Numbered from the stretch's first letter, positions 8,003 through 17,149 are shown. The stretch is DNA of 38,982 nt from Pyrinomonadaceae bacterium (GCA_013003215.1 JABDKD010000051.1:1-38982); one strand, 5' to 3'. Notes: generated by a model from the letters alone, not told the origin. Made by a program: numbers and translations.

Positions 8003-8284
8003 ATGAAAGCAATTTGGAATGGAACAGTTATCGCGGAAAGCGATCAGACGGTAGTTGTGGAAGGAAATCATTATTTCCCGCCAGATTCGTTAACTACGGA
8101 TTATTTCGAATCTTCCGAGACAAATACGGTATGTCCCTGGAAAGGAACCGCCAGCTACTATGACGTCGTAGTCGAAGGCGAAAAGAATAGTGATGCCGCC
8201 TGGTATTATCCATCGGCCAAGCCGGATGCCAAAAATATAGAGGGCTATGTTGCCTTCTGGAAAGGTGTTGAGATTACTGAATAG
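8003..8284 (+). CDS. DUF427 domain protein
   Basis: The protein has 93 residues, about the normal length for this single-domain family. Recognisable features are the N-terminal KAIWNGTVIAES strand, VVEGNHYFPP, TVCPWKGTASYYDV (the conserved CPWKG turn with Cys44) and AWYYPSAKPDAKNIEGYVAFWKG near the end. Structures of DUF427 proteins show a small beta barrel. No enzymatic function is established for this type to my knowledge. Its place between a DCC oxidoreductase and mutS2 in one plus-strand operon does not reveal its role. The start at 8003 follows the upstream stop by 11 bases. Confidence 0.88.
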   Translation: MKAIWNGTVIAESDQTVVVEGNHYFPPDSLTTDYFESSETNTVCPWKGTASYYDVVVEGEKNSDAAWYYPSAKPDAKNIEGYVAFWKGVEITE

Positions 8285-8291
8285 CTAGCCG

Positions 8292-10823
8292 ATGTTTTCC
8301 CTCGAAACCTTACAATTTGAACAGCTTAGCGATCTTTTCGCTCAATACGCCAAGACCCCTTTGGGAACTGTGCGCTTCGCTGAAATGAACCCCCATAAAG
8401 GCCGACTCGCGCTTGAAGATGACCTGAAAGCATTGCGCGAGGCGATCGAACTCGAAAACGAGGAAATCCAGTGGTATTTCAGTGAGTTAGACGATCCGTC
8501 GGAAGCAATTTCGATCCTCAGGATTGAAAACGCTTCGATCGAACCCGGGATGCTTCTCGAAGTCGCCGAACTCCTTGCGCAGGCCCTGGCAGCGAGGGCG
8601 GTAATTACCTCAAACCGTGAAGATGCGCCCGTCTTGTTTGCCATCGTGGAAACACTTCCTTCCGAACTCTCCAAGCTCGCTGCGAATATAAAGAAGAAGA
8701 TTCTGCCCACGGGAGAAATCGACGATTCGGCCTCGCCTGAGTTGAACCGGATCCGACGCGAGATTAATTCCATGCGCGGAAGGATCACGAAAACTCTCGA
8801 AGCGCTCATGCGGAAGAAAGGTGACGCGATTCAAGATTCGATCGTGACACTGAGAAATGACCGATTTGTCATTCCTGTGAAGTCGGACTTTACCGGAAAG
8901 GTAAACGGAGTCGCACACGGGGCATCTTCGTCAGGTGCCACTGTGTTTATCGAACCGCTGGAAACGATCGAAGCAAACAACGAGCTTCAGAAGCTGAAAT
9001 CGAAAGAAGAATCAGAAATTGCGCGAATCCTGTTCTCACTTACGAGTGAACTCCGAGAAAATCTGTCGGGGATCGAAAAGGCTGCAGAGGTGGTCGGCGA
9101 ACTTGATTTCGTGAAGGCCAAAATGGTTTTTGCGAGAAACTTTGACGCGGTGATCCCGGAAGTCTCCGAGTCGCTTGATCTCGAGTTTATCGACGCCAGG
9201 CATCCGCTTCTCGAAGAAAGCCTGCGCGGGGCTTCGGTTCAAGGTTCAAAGTTCAATGTTCAAAGTTTGAACAAGAGCGGCGCACTCAAAACGGAAGACT
9301 CGCTAACCGAAACTGAGGGTGATGACCTAACAGACTTTGAACCTGGAACTTTGAACCTTGAACAGGAAGTGGTTCCTTCTTCATTTTCGCTCTCGAAGAA
9401 GAATAGCGTGATGATTATTTCCGGGGCGAATGCGGGCGGAAAAACGGTGGTGTTGAAAACCGCCGGGCTCTTGTCGTTAATGGCTGTCTCGGGGCTTCCT
9501 GTTCCCGCGAAATCGGCGAAAGTACCGTTCTATGCCTCGGTTCTCGCTGACATAGGTGATCACCAGTCGCTCTCGGCGAACCTCTCGACGTTTTCTTCTC
9601 ATATTTCGAATATCGCCTCGATGATCGACAATTTGCAGACCCCTGCCCTGATACTCCTGGACGAGGTCGGTACGGGAACCGATCCGGACGAAGGATCGGC
9701 ACTTGGCGTCGCTCTGGTCGACCATTTTCGGCGTGCGGGTGGGCAAGTTATTGCCTCGACCCACTATAAGGGCCTCAAAACTTACGCAGCGAATGACGAG
9801 GATGTGATCAACGCCTCGGTAGAATTTGACGAAAAGACGCTTCAGCCAACTTACCGGCTCCTGATGGGTCTCGCCGGAGCTTCTTCGGGACTTGAGATCG
9901 CTCGCAGGTTTGGCATCCGCGACGAGATCATTGCTTCGGCGCATACACATCTCGATAAGGCCGCACAGAAGTCGGCCGAGTATCTACGCGAGCTTCAAAA
10001 GGAAGCACGGCAGGCGGCCGATATGCGAAAAGCGCTGGAGGATGAGCGCGAAGTGACTGCGGAAAAATACGCGAAGCTCGATGTCGAGTTTCATCAAAAA
10101 GAAAGAAAACGGCGGGAGGACTTTGAAAAGGAGCTGGATACTGTTGTCGGCGACTTCGAAAAAGAAGCCCGGGAATTCCTTAAGAGTGTCAAAGACAAAA
10201 AGGAGAGAAAGAAGCTGGAGAAGGACCTTGCTGGTGCGCGTTCGCGTTTGAAAAGAAAAGCGGCAACCGCGGTGTCTGATCTACAAAGCGGCGGAACCGT
10301 TGAGAAAGCTGAACCCTCCGAAGCTCCGAATGAAACGATAAAGCCTTCGGACGCACCAATCGAAAAAGGCTCGCGGGTCAGGCTCAAGGCTTTTGGAACT
10401 ATCGGGACCGTCGAAAAGATCGACGGCGATACGGCGCGTATCTCAGTTGGCTCGCTAAAAATGAAGCAAAACCTGTCTGATCTGGAGTCGGTCGAGGAAA
10501 GACGAGAGCCAAAGAAATCAGGAAAGAAGAAGAGATCCGAAGGCGAGAAGCTGGATACGAATTTTGAGGACATGAGCTCTTCGAGTGAGATCAATCTTAT
10601 CGGAATGACGACCCTCGATGCAGAAGATGAAGTAGACCGCTTCCTCGATGATTCCTACGCGGCAAAGATCATGCGGGTCCGGATCATTCACGGCATGGGT
10701 ACGGGTGCCCTGCGAAACGCCGTACACGGTTTCTTGAAGGGACATCCTCACGTCGAGTCGTTCGGCCTGGCGCCTCAAAACGAAGGCGGCAATGGTGCGA
10801 CAATTGTTGAGTTGAAGGCGTGA
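8292..10823 (+). CDS. mutS2: MutS2: ATPase and Smr-type endonuclease of branched DNA or stalled ribosomes
   Basis: The protein has 843 residues, somewhat long for MutS2. The MutS-type core/clamp comes first. The ATPase has Walker A GANAGGKT at 378-385, Walker B LILLDEVGTGTDPDEGSA with Asp457/Glu458, and STHYKGLK as the H-loop. A long charged coiled coil follows (about 560-680), then a KOW-like segment (KGSRVRLKAFGTIGTVEKI). The C-terminal Smr domain (767-843) has HGMGTGALR at 800-808. MutS2 proteins suppress homologous recombination in some species and rescue collided ribosomes in Bacillus. The extra length includes residues about 316-358, a low-complexity segment encoded by an inverted pair of heptad repeats just before the Walker A strand. 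This insertion is in frame but lies in a normally short linker. Confidence 0.95.
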   Translation: MFSLETLQFEQLSDLFAQYAKTPLGTVRFAEMNPHKGRLALEDDLKALREAIELENEEIQWYFSELDDPSEAISILRIENASIEPGMLLEVAELLAQALAARAVITSNREDAPVLFAIVETLPSELSKLAANIKKKILPTGEIDDSASPELNRIRREINSMRGRITKTLEALMRKKGDAIQDSIVTLRNDRFVIPVKSDFTGKVNGVAHGASSSGATVFIEPLETIEANNELQKLKSKEESEIARILFSLTSELRENLSGIEKAAEVVGELDFVKAKMVFARNFDAVIPEVSESLDLEFIDARHPLLEESLRGASVQGSKFNVQSLNKSGALKTEDSLTETEGDDLTDFEPGTLNLEQEVVPSSFSLSKKNSVMIISGANAGGKTVVLKTAGLLSLMAVSGLPVPAKSAKVPFYASVLADIGDHQSLSANLSTFSSHISNIASMIDNLQTPALILLDEVGTGTDPDEGSALGVALVDHFRRAGGQVIASTHYKGLKTYAANDEDVINASVEFDEKTLQPTYRLLMGLAGASSGLEIARRFGIRDEIIASAHTHLDKAAQKSAEYLRELQKEARQAADMRKALEDEREVTAEKYAKLDVEFHQKERKRREDFEKELDTVVGDFEKEAREFLKSVKDKKERKKLEKDLAGARSRLKRKAATAVSDLQSGGTVEKAEPSEAPNETIKPSDAPIEKGSRVRLKAFGTIGTVEKIDGDTARISVGSLKMKQNLSDLESVEERREPKKSGKKKRSEGEKLDTNFEDMSSSSEINLIGMTTLDAEDEVDRFLDDSYAAKIMRVRIIHGMGTGALRNAVHGFLKGHPHVESFGLAPQNEGGNGATIVELKA
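9237..9363. repeat. Inverted heptad-repeat pair inserted in frame in mutS2
   Basis: The left arm (9237-9267) is built from TTCAAGG, TTCAAAG, TTCAATG and TTCAAAG units. The right arm (9333-9363) is its reverse complement, 28 of 31 positions matching by my alignment. A 65-base spacer separates them. The whole element can form a long hairpin in DNA or mRNA. It encodes residues 316-358 of MutS2 without a stop or frameshift. Confidence 0.85.
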
Positions 10824-10897
10824 AAAGATTGATGATTTGAGGATTAATATTTGTGCATTCTTAGTTTTCAAACGTCAATTCTCAATCAATCTCAAGC
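10824..10897. repeat. Inverted heptad-like arms after mutS2
   Basis: Right after the mutS2 stop, GATTGAT-GATTTGA-GGATTAA (about 10829-10849) is followed about 25 bases later by CAATTCTCAATCAATCTCAA (about 10876-10895), roughly its reverse complement with a small length difference. It may act as a 3'-end hairpin, but there is no T-tract. The arms match less well than those inside mutS2. Confidence 0.45.
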
Positions 10898-10944
10898 TTA
10901 AAGGCGTAACTCTAAACTTTTCGCTATCCCGCAATCCCGCCCTC

Positions 10945-11245
10945 GCGCCATCGCTCTTTCGCTTCGCTCAGAATGCCGCACGCTACCGCATGCGGTTCTG
11001 ATTGCCATCGGCTCAAGCCGCCGGTACTGATTACCGCTTTTGGTTTTCAATCATCAATTTTCAATCATCAATCGATTTCGCGCTCTCCCGCCCTCCCTCT
11101 ATCTCGCTTTCGCTTTGCTCAAACAGCCGCACGCTACCGCATGCGGTTCTGATTGCCACCGGCTCACGCCGGCGGTACTGATTACCGCTTTTGGTTTTCA
11201 ATCATCAATTTTCAATCATCAATCGATTTCGCGCCCTCCCGCCAT
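10945..11245. repeat. 151-base tandem duplication in the mutS2-dnaG spacer
   Basis: Two copies lie 151 bases apart without indels. The best-conserved parts are 10975-11093 and 11126-11244, with about five substitutions that I can see. Each contains the palindrome CCGCATGCGG, a small hairpin (CGGC-TCAA-GCCG in copy 1, CCGGC-TCAC-GCCGG in copy 2), GGTACTGATTACCGC and a CAATCAT heptad tract (11048-11075 and 11199-11226). No gene with plausible protein features is present. Open frames here are translated repeat. Confidence 0.85.
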
Positions 11246-11295
11246 CCCCAAGCGACGCGCCACTCCTAAGCGAAGCGCCATCCCCAAGCGAAGCG
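11242..11295. repeat. 18-base tandem repeat, three units
   Basis: Three adjacent units, CCATCCCCAAGCGACGCG, CCACTCCTAAGCGAAGCG and CCATCCCCAAGCGAAGCG, directly follow the 151-base duplication. The AAGCGAAGCG part is complementary to the recurring CGCTTCGCT words nearby, so hairpins are possible. Non-coding by appearance. Confidence 0.8.
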
Positions 11296-11336
11296 CTCTC
11301 CCGCCGTCTCTCCATCTCTGTTTCGCTTCGCTCATT

Positions 11337-11353
11337 GCAGCCGGGACGGCTGC
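11337..11353. repeat. REP-like G+C-rich hairpin
   Basis: GCAGCCG-GGA-CGGCTGC is a perfect 7-base-pair stem with a three-base loop, followed by GCTCCAGTGG. It resembles dispersed REP-type palindromes of other genomes. There is no T-tract, so it is not an obvious intrinsic terminator. Only one copy lies in this window. Confidence 0.55.
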
Positions 11354-11382
11354 GCTCCAGTGGTAGGCTCGCGATTCCGCAA

Positions 11383-11509
11383 ATTGTCCATTTTCCCATT
11401 GTCCATTTAGAATCACAGTTCTCAGTTCTAAGTCTCAGTACTTAGTCCACTTCCCACAGTTTTCAGTTTTCCACTTTCAGTTTTCAACTCATTCCAATTA
11501 GAATCACAG
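11383..11509. repeat. Heptad tracts before dnaG, bracketed by a 12-base direct repeat
   Basis: ATTGTCC-type units occupy 11383-11404. TTAGAATCACAG occurs at 11407-11418 and again at 11498-11509. The 79 bases between these copies are CAGTTCT/CAGTTTT-like heptads. The second copy ends one base before the dnaG GTG at 11511. The geometry looks like an insertion with target duplication. These bases also replace the normal leader and ribosome site of dnaG; only CACAGG is left next to the start. Confidence 0.75.
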
Positions 11510-11510
11510 G

Positions 11511-13394
11511 GTGTTATTTCCGCAGCATTTCATCGACGAGCTAAAGAACCGTGCAGATATCGTGCGTATTATCGGCGATTTTGTTCAGCTCAAGAAAAAG
11601 GGGCAGAACCACATGGCCTGCTGCCCGTTTCACGATGAAAAGACACCCTCGTTCTCAGTTAACGCAAACAAGGGTTTCTACAAGTGTTTTGGCTGCGGCA
11701 AAGGTGGAAATGTATTTACCTTTTTAATGGAGATCGAGGGCGTCAGTTTCCCGGATGCTGTACGCACCGTTGCAGAAAAATCCAGCGTCCCATTGCCCGA
11801 GCCTGTAGATGACAAGGCCTACGCGCGTTCCAAAAAGAAGAAAGAAGAAGGTGACCGTGAAAAGAAACGCGTAATCGAACTCAATAAGATCGCACTCAAT
11901 TTCTGGGAAGAGAATCTTTACGCCGATAATCACCAGTCAAAAGCAGCGGTTGAGTACCTCGAGGGCCGGGAAATTGATTCTGAAACGATCAAGGAATTCC
12001 GGATCGGTTTTGCACCCGATTCGTGGGACACGATTCTCAACCTCTTAAAGAAAGAAGGCTTTGATGAAAAACTGATCCGCGACAGTGGCTTGGTTACCGT
12101 AAATGAAGACAAAGACAGTGTTTACGACCGTTTCAGGGGACGCATCATCTTCCCTGTTCTGGATATAAATGGTGACCCGGTCGCCTTCGGAGCACGGACC
12201 CTCGGTTCGGGAGAACCAAAGTACCTGAACTCACCCGAGACACCGGCATATATAAAGGGTGAACATCTCTACGGTCTCTTTCATAATTCCACCGAAATTC
12301 GTCGGCTAAAATACTCGATCCTGGTAGAAGGTTATCTGGATTTGATCGCGCTTTATCAATTTGGTGTAAAGAACTGCGTTGCAAGCCTCGGAACCGCCCT
12401 TACAGATAAGCAGGCAAAGTTACTGGGGAGATTTGCGCGCAAGGTCGCAGTTAACTATGATGGAGATAGTGCGGGCATAAAGGCGGCAAAAAGGGCAATA
12501 GAGACCTTCCTGTCACAGGATTTCGAAATAAAGGTTTTGGTACTTCCGGACGGGAATGATCCGGATGACTACATTAGATCGGAAGGCTTCGAAGCATACA
12601 AAGATCAACACAAGAATCACGCCTTACCCTATCTCCAATTCGTACTGGAAACGATTGTACGGGAAAGAAATATCTCGGTGCCGAAGGAAAAGGCTGCGGC
12701 AATTGAGGATGTAATTCCCGTGCTTACTGCTGTGCGGAATACAGTTGAACGGCGGGAGACCTTAAAGCAGGTTTTGCGCTATATGCAGATCGACGACCGC
12801 GTGCTTGAAGACCACGTATGGAACGAGATAAATAAGCGCATCGACAGGTTTGTTCGTTCGCCGGATGAAAGAGCTCCGGACGAGAAGATAAAACGGCTCG
12901 TACTGCGTCAGAGCGCATTGAAGGTAACTGTTGCAGAACAGAGGCTTCTGGAACTGCTGATCCATGACTCCGAGTTGCGGAAGATCATTTTTCCGGAGAT
13001 GGAAAAAACGGATTGGGAACCGCTCGGAACGGCGCCGATATTCGAGGCGCTGATAGAGCTTGAAGAGAACGGAATTGAAAATATAGGCCAGTCATTGCTT
13101 GAGATGACGGACGACGATGAAACGGCGCATGAACTTGTGCCAACGCTTCTGATGTCGGACGCTCACCGTGATGAAGACGAAGCGATTGATGAGGTCCTGT
13201 TCGAAGCCGAGAATTGTGCGGCCCGTCTGAGATCGATGGCTATAGAGCGTCGGATACTCGACATAAGCCGCGAACTCGCATTTGCGGAACAGGCGAATGA
13301 TCAGGACTCACTCGACCGTTTGGTTGCGGAACAGATTGAATTGGCAAAGCTAAAGCGTGAGATAGAAAACCGTTTGAGTAACGAAAATGGTTGA
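11511..13394 (+). CDS. dnaG: DNA primase DnaG
   Basis: The protein has 627 residues from a GTG start. No better start exists, and the N-terminus (FPQHFIDELKNRADIVRIIG) matches other primases directly. The CHC2 zinc-binding domain has Cys38, His41, Cys59 and Cys62 (CCPFHDEKTPSF, YKCFGCGKGG). The TOPRIM catalytic domain has ILVEGYLDLIAL with Glu273 and NYDGDSAG with Asp317/Asp319. The C-terminal helicase-interaction region is more divergent. The enzyme makes RNA primers for replication with DnaB. rpoD follows after 80 bases without a visible terminator, as in the macromolecular synthesis operon of other bacteria, but rpsU is missing upstream. Its immediate leader is a heptad-repeat tract. Confidence 0.96.
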   Translation: MLFPQHFIDELKNRADIVRIIGDFVQLKKKGQNHMACCPFHDEKTPSFSVNANKGFYKCFGCGKGGNVFTFLMEIEGVSFPDAVRTVAEKSSVPLPEPVDDKAYARSKKKKEEGDREKKRVIELNKIALNFWEENLYADNHQSKAAVEYLEGREIDSETIKEFRIGFAPDSWDTILNLLKKEGFDEKLIRDSGLVTVNEDKDSVYDRFRGRIIFPVLDINGDPVAFGARTLGSGEPKYLNSPETPAYIKGEHLYGLFHNSTEIRRLKYSILVEGYLDLIALYQFGVKNCVASLGTALTDKQAKLLGRFARKVAVNYDGDSAGIKAAKRAIETFLSQDFEIKVLVLPDGNDPDDYIRSEGFEAYKDQHKNHALPYLQFVLETIVRERNISVPKEKAAAIEDVIPVLTAVRNTVERRETLKQVLRYMQIDDRVLEDHVWNEINKRIDRFVRSPDERAPDEKIKRLVLRQSALKVTVAEQRLLELLIHDSELRKIIFPEMEKTDWEPLGTAPIFEALIELEENGIENIGQSLLEMTDDDETAHELVPTLLMSDAHRDEDEAIDEVLFEAENCAARLRSMAIERRILDISRELAFAEQANDQDSLDRLVAEQIELAKLKREIENRLSNENG

Positions 13395-13474
13395 AACCCA
13401 ATAGTGGTTAGGGGCGTTCAGAAAGATAACAACGCTTTGGCGTCTTAAGGAATCAAAAACGATTTATTAGAAAT

Positions 13475-15196
13475 ATGGCAGAAGAACTGAATGACAAAGA
13501 GAAACTGATGAAACGCCTTCTTCGGCTTGGCAAGAAGAAGGAATTTCTTAGTTTCGATGAACTGAATAGAGAGATACCGGATGACATGATGTCTCCGGAT
13601 GATATTGAAGAAGTTTTGGGACGCCTCGAAGCGGCGGGTATTTCGGTCGCGGACGCAGATGCGCATTTGCTGGCACAGGCCGCTCATGTCGCAATGACCA
13701 ACAAGGCCGAAGGTGGTGATTCGAATCTCGATCTTTCCGCAGGAAAACTCGACAAGACGAATGACCCGGTACGACTCTATCTTCGTGAAATGGGTATCGT
13801 TCCATTGCTTACGCGAGAGGGCGAAGTTGCGATTGCACAACGGATCGAACGCGGACAACAGAGATCGGAAAAGACGATCGCACGTTCTCCGATCGCGGTT
13901 AAAGAACTGCTTAAAATCGGTGGGGACCTTGTTGAAGGAAAGTCCAGTATTCGAGAGATCGTACTTTTCTCCGAACAGGCAGAGTTGACCGGCGAAGAAG
14001 ATAAGGTCGATGAGTATCTCAGGTGGACCCTTGAGGGTATCGATAACATCGGCACTCTCCATAAGACCGCTCTTCGGATCTACAAGCAGTACCAGACCGA
14101 AAAGAAGAAGAAAACAAAGAAGCCGACTAAAAAGCTGATGCGCTTGCGGTATAAACTCTCGAGACAACGAATCGAGATCGCCCAGGAAATCAAAAGGCTC
14201 CAGTTGACCGAATATGCTCAGCAACGGCTGGTTGGCTCGATCAGTAAGGTAAACAGCGAGATAAGGCGGTCGGAAAGAGTCATCCGAAAAGCTGATGAAG
14301 CGCTGAAACGAAAGACAACACCAAAGCGAAAGCGCGAACTGAACAAAAAGAAGCGTGAGGAAAAGGCGAAAATCGCCGAACTCGAAGAGAATCACAGTAT
14401 TTCGGCCGTACGCATTAAGCGTTCACTTCAGACGATTCTGACAAGTGAACAACTAGCCGGAATCGCGAAACGTGAGCTTGTTGAAGCAAACTTACGTCTC
14501 GTCGTATCTATTGCGAAGAAGTATACGAACCGTGGATTGCAGTTCCTGGACCTGATTCAGGAAGGCAACATCGGACTAATGAAAGCTGTCGATAAGTTTG
14601 AATGGCGCCGCGGTTATAAGTTCTCGACTTATGCAACATGGTGGATCAGGCAGGCGATCACCCGGGCGATTGCCGACCAGGCACGAACTATTAGAATCCC
14701 GGTCCACATGATCGAAACGATCAACAAGCTGATCAGGACCTCGCGGGCACTCGTTCAGGAGTACGGTCGCGAGCCGACGAGCGAAGAGATCGCTAAGAAG
14801 ATGGATATTCCGGTATCCAAGGTTCGAAAAGTCTTGAAGATTGCTCAAGAGCCGATTTCCCTCGAAACACCCATCGGAGAAGAGGAAGATTCGCATCTTG
14901 GTGATTTCATTGAAGATAAGTCGATTCTTAACCCGGCTGAATCCGTTACCTTTTCGAATCTGCGTGAGATTACGGATGAAGTTCTGGCCACATTGACTCC
15001 TCGTGAGGAGAAGGTGATTAAGATGCGTTTCGGACTCGGAAACACCGGTTCCGAGCACACGCTCGAAGAAGTCGGCCAGCACTTTACGGTCACAAGGGAA
15101 CGTATTCGCCAGATCGAAGCTAAGGCGCTGCGTAAACTTCGCCACCCTTCGCGTTCAAGACGGTTGAAGGCGTTTCTAGAAGGCAAGCAACAATAA
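13475..15196 (+). CDS. rpoD: Primary sigma factor RpoD (sigma-70)
   Basis: The protein has 573 residues. A region 1.1-like N-terminus is followed by region 1.2 ([21 protein letters not shown], about 97-117) and region 2 (about 335-405), with [20 protein letters not shown] and the -10 reading helix [19 protein letters not shown]. Region 3 covers about 406-490. Region 4 (about 500-565) has the -35 [23 protein letters not shown]. Between 1.2 and 2 lies a very basic helical segment (about 208-315, many Lys/Arg, for example [11 protein letters not shown]), corresponding to the variable non-conserved region of primary sigmas. It is richer in Lys than in model species. The complete regions 1.2-4 and the dnaG linkage identify it as the housekeeping sigma. 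The predicted promoters in this window agree with its expected TTGACA/TATAAT preference. Confidence 0.95.
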   Translation: MAEELNDKEKLMKRLLRLGKKKEFLSFDELNREIPDDMMSPDDIEEVLGRLEAAGISVADADAHLLAQAAHVAMTNKAEGGDSNLDLSAGKLDKTNDPVRLYLREMGIVPLLTREGEVAIAQRIERGQQRSEKTIARSPIAVKELLKIGGDLVEGKSSIREIVLFSEQAELTGEEDKVDEYLRWTLEGIDNIGTLHKTALRIYKQYQTEKKKKTKKPTKKLMRLRYKLSRQRIEIAQEIKRLQLTEYAQQRLVGSISKVNSEIRRSERVIRKADEALKRKTTPKRKRELNKKKREEKAKIAELEENHSISAVRIKRSLQTILTSEQLAGIAKRELVEANLRLVVSIAKKYTNRGLQFLDLIQEGNIGLMKAVDKFEWRRGYKFSTYATWWIRQAITRAIADQARTIRIPVHMIETINKLIRTSRALVQEYGREPTSEEIAKKMDIPVSKVRKVLKIAQEPISLETPIGEEEDSHLGDFIEDKSILNPAESVTFSNLREITDEVLATLTPREEKVIKMRFGLGNTGSEHTLEEVGQHFTVTRERIRQIEAKALRKLRHPSRSRRLKAFLEGKQQ

Positions 15197-15232
15197 AGGT
15201 GCTGACGGAATCGCAAAACCAGAGTTAGAAAT

Positions 15233-15260
15233 GGACCCACGCCTTAACGGCAGTGGGTCC
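15233..15260 (+). terminator. Strong hairpin between rpoD and the radical SAM gene
   Basis: GGACCCACGCC-TTAAC-GGC-A-GTGGGTCC gives 11 base pairs with one bulged A. It ends only 8 bases before the GTG start at 15269. No T-tract follows, so it is either an incomplete or factor-dependent terminator of rpoD or a translational control hairpin covering the ribosome-binding region of the next gene. Confidence 0.55.
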
Positions 15261-15268
15261 TGTGCATT

Positions 15269-17149
15269 GTGAGCAGAAGATTAATACAAAACCTAAGAGA
15301 CAAACTCGCCTCGGAGGAGGGTTATGTCTCGAATCCCCACGGCGCCGATTTGAGGGTTGCGCTCTGTTATCCGAACACGCATTCGATCGGGATGGCGAAT
15401 CTCGGAATGCACACGATGTACGAACTCTTTAACAAAATTCCGGAAGTGTCGTGTGAGCGTGTATTTCTTCCGGATCGGAAAGACCTGCGTCAGCACGAGA
15501 AATCGTCGACCCCTCTGATGTCGCTGGAGACGCAAACACCTGTAAGGGATTTTGACATCGTAGCGTTTTCAATTTCGTTCGAGACCGACTACCTGAATAT
15601 GGCGAAGATGCTTCGGCTTTCAGGCATCCCCGTTTGGTCTAAAAAACGAACTGATTATGACCCGATTGTGATCATGGGTGGTGCCGCGTCATTCCTTAAC
15701 CCGGAACCGATCGCAGAATTTACCGATATCATTGCAGTCGGAGAAGGCGAGATCCTCGTTTATCAGCTGATCGACGCGATCCTGGAGAATGAAGGAAAAG
15801 AAGAAATACTCGAGGCACTGGCACGAATCGGCCGAGGATTCTATATCCCTTCGCTTTACGAAGTGGTGTATAACGTCGATAAAACGGTCGCGGATTATGT
15901 CCCCAGAAAGCCAGGTGTTCCAAAGCATGTGGGACGCGCACTCGCCGCTGTTAATCCGAAGGAAGGCACCCTTCGCAGGGCCATCAAGAGAGGCGAAACA
16001 GAATTGGCCGATTTCCTTGTTGACCAGGATGTGTTCTGTCCTTCAACAGCGGTTTGGTCACCGGAAGCCGAGATGGGAGAGCGACTGTTGGTCGAGATCT
16101 CTAGAGGATGCTCTCAGGGATGCAGGTTTTGCTGGGCCGGTTACAATTACTACCCGCCGCGCGTAGTACCGGCGAAGGACATTCTCGCAAAGGCCCGCGA
16201 GTGGCGTGACAAGACAGACCGCATAGGACTCGTTTCAACCGCGGTGTGCGACCACCCTGAGATTTCAACGATCCTCCGTGAACTAAGAGCGATGGACTAC
16301 CGCATATCGGTGTCGTCATTACGTTTAGATCAGATTTCAGATGAGCTCCTCGATGCACTGGTCGAATCCAATGATCAGCAGATCGCTGTCGCACCTGAGA
16401 CAGGTTCCGACCGCCTTCGCCGCGTAATCAACAAGAATCTCACAAACGATGAAATCGTAGACATTTGCGGCGCCGTCTTCGATCGTGGAATGCTCACGAT
16501 AAAACTCTACATAATGGTTGGACTCCCAACTGAGACCCAGGAAGACCTGGACGAAATGGTAGTTCTGGTAGAACGCATCAAGAACCGGATGCTCGAAGCA
16601 GGCAAGAAGTTTGGGAGGGCAGGCAAAATTATCCCGTCACTCAACGGGTTTGTACCAAAGCCAAATACGCCGCTTCAATGGGATCCGATTTTTCCTGAAA
16701 AAGAACTAAAAAAGAAAATTAAGTGGGCCTGCAAGCATCTGTCGAAGATCCCGAACGTTGAGGTGAGGTTCATGAGCGCCAGGGTGGCTCATGAGCAGGC
16801 ACTGTTCTCATCAGGCGACAGAAGAATCGCGAAGGTGATCGATTCAGCAGCCGCCAGCGGTGGAAACATCAAACAGGCTCTTCGTGAAACGGGTGTTGAC
16901 GCCGGTTTTCATACGAGTCGGCAACGGTCGTTTGAAGAATACCTGCCCTGGTCAATTGTGGACTCGGGACTCGCATTCGAGTTCCTGAAAAAAGAACACG
17001 AAAAAGCCCACGAAAGTCTTTCGAGCCTCCCTTGTCCGGCGGTAGAAAAGTGCACCGTCTGTGGTGTCTGCCCGTCAACTTGGCTTGCCGATGCCCCCGA
17101 GGACTTGATCCAGATCCAGCCGTCTCTCATAAAAGAACTGATTGCCTGA
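15269..17149 (+). CDS. B12-binding-type radical SAM protein with extra C-terminal Cys cluster
   Basis: The protein has 626 residues from a GTG start. The N-terminal part (about 25-150, with ALCYPNTHSIGMANLG and VIMGGAASFLNPEPIAEF) resembles the cobalamin-binding fold that precedes many radical SAM domains. The radical SAM motif is C281-x3-C285-x2-C288 (RGCSQGCRFCWAG), followed by VSSLRLDQIS and VAPETGSDRLR barrel strands. The C-terminus holds C589-x5-C595-x2-C598-x2-C601, possibly an auxiliary Fe-S or zinc site. It resembles uncharacterised proteins of the TIGR03960-like group. The reaction is unknown; methyl transfer to tRNA or another large substrate is a guess only. A strong hairpin sits where the ribosome site should be. 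It is probably transcribed from the rpoD side. Confidence 0.82.
   Translation: MSRRLIQNLRDKLASEEGYVSNPHGADLRVALCYPNTHSIGMANLGMHTMYELFNKIPEVSCERVFLPDRKDLRQHEKSSTPLMSLETQTPVRDFDIVAFSISFETDYLNMAKMLRLSGIPVWSKKRTDYDPIVIMGGAASFLNPEPIAEFTDIIAVGEGEILVYQLIDAILENEGKEEILEALARIGRGFYIPSLYEVVYNVDKTVADYVPRKPGVPKHVGRALAAVNPKEGTLRRAIKRGETELADFLVDQDVFCPSTAVWSPEAEMGERLLVEISRGCSQGCRFCWAGYNYYPPRVVPAKDILAKAREWRDKTDRIGLVSTAVCDHPEISTILRELRAMDYRISVSSLRLDQISDELLDALVESNDQQIAVAPETGSDRLRRVINKNLTNDEIVDICGAVFDRGMLTIKLYIMVGLPTETQEDLDEMVVLVERIKNRMLEAGKKFGRAGKIIPSLNGFVPKPNTPLQWDPIFPEKELKKKIKWACKHLSKIPNVEVRFMSARVAHEQALFSSGDRRIAKVIDSAAASGGNIKQALRETGVDAGFHTSRQRSFEEYLPWSIVDSGLAFEFLKKEHEKAHESLSSLPCPAVEKCTVCGVCPSTWLADAPEDLIQIQPSLIKELIA

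Noticed and set aside
11040-11445. Several open frames of 60-110 codons in the mutS2-dnaG spacer
   Set aside because: They are translations of the 151-base and 18-base repeats (repeated Pro/Ser/Arg words) on both strands and show no gene-like start signals.
14090-14420. Basic coiled insertion in RpoD as a new domain
   Set aside because: Primary sigma factors have a variable non-conserved region between 1.2 and 2 of this length. Only its Lys richness stands out.
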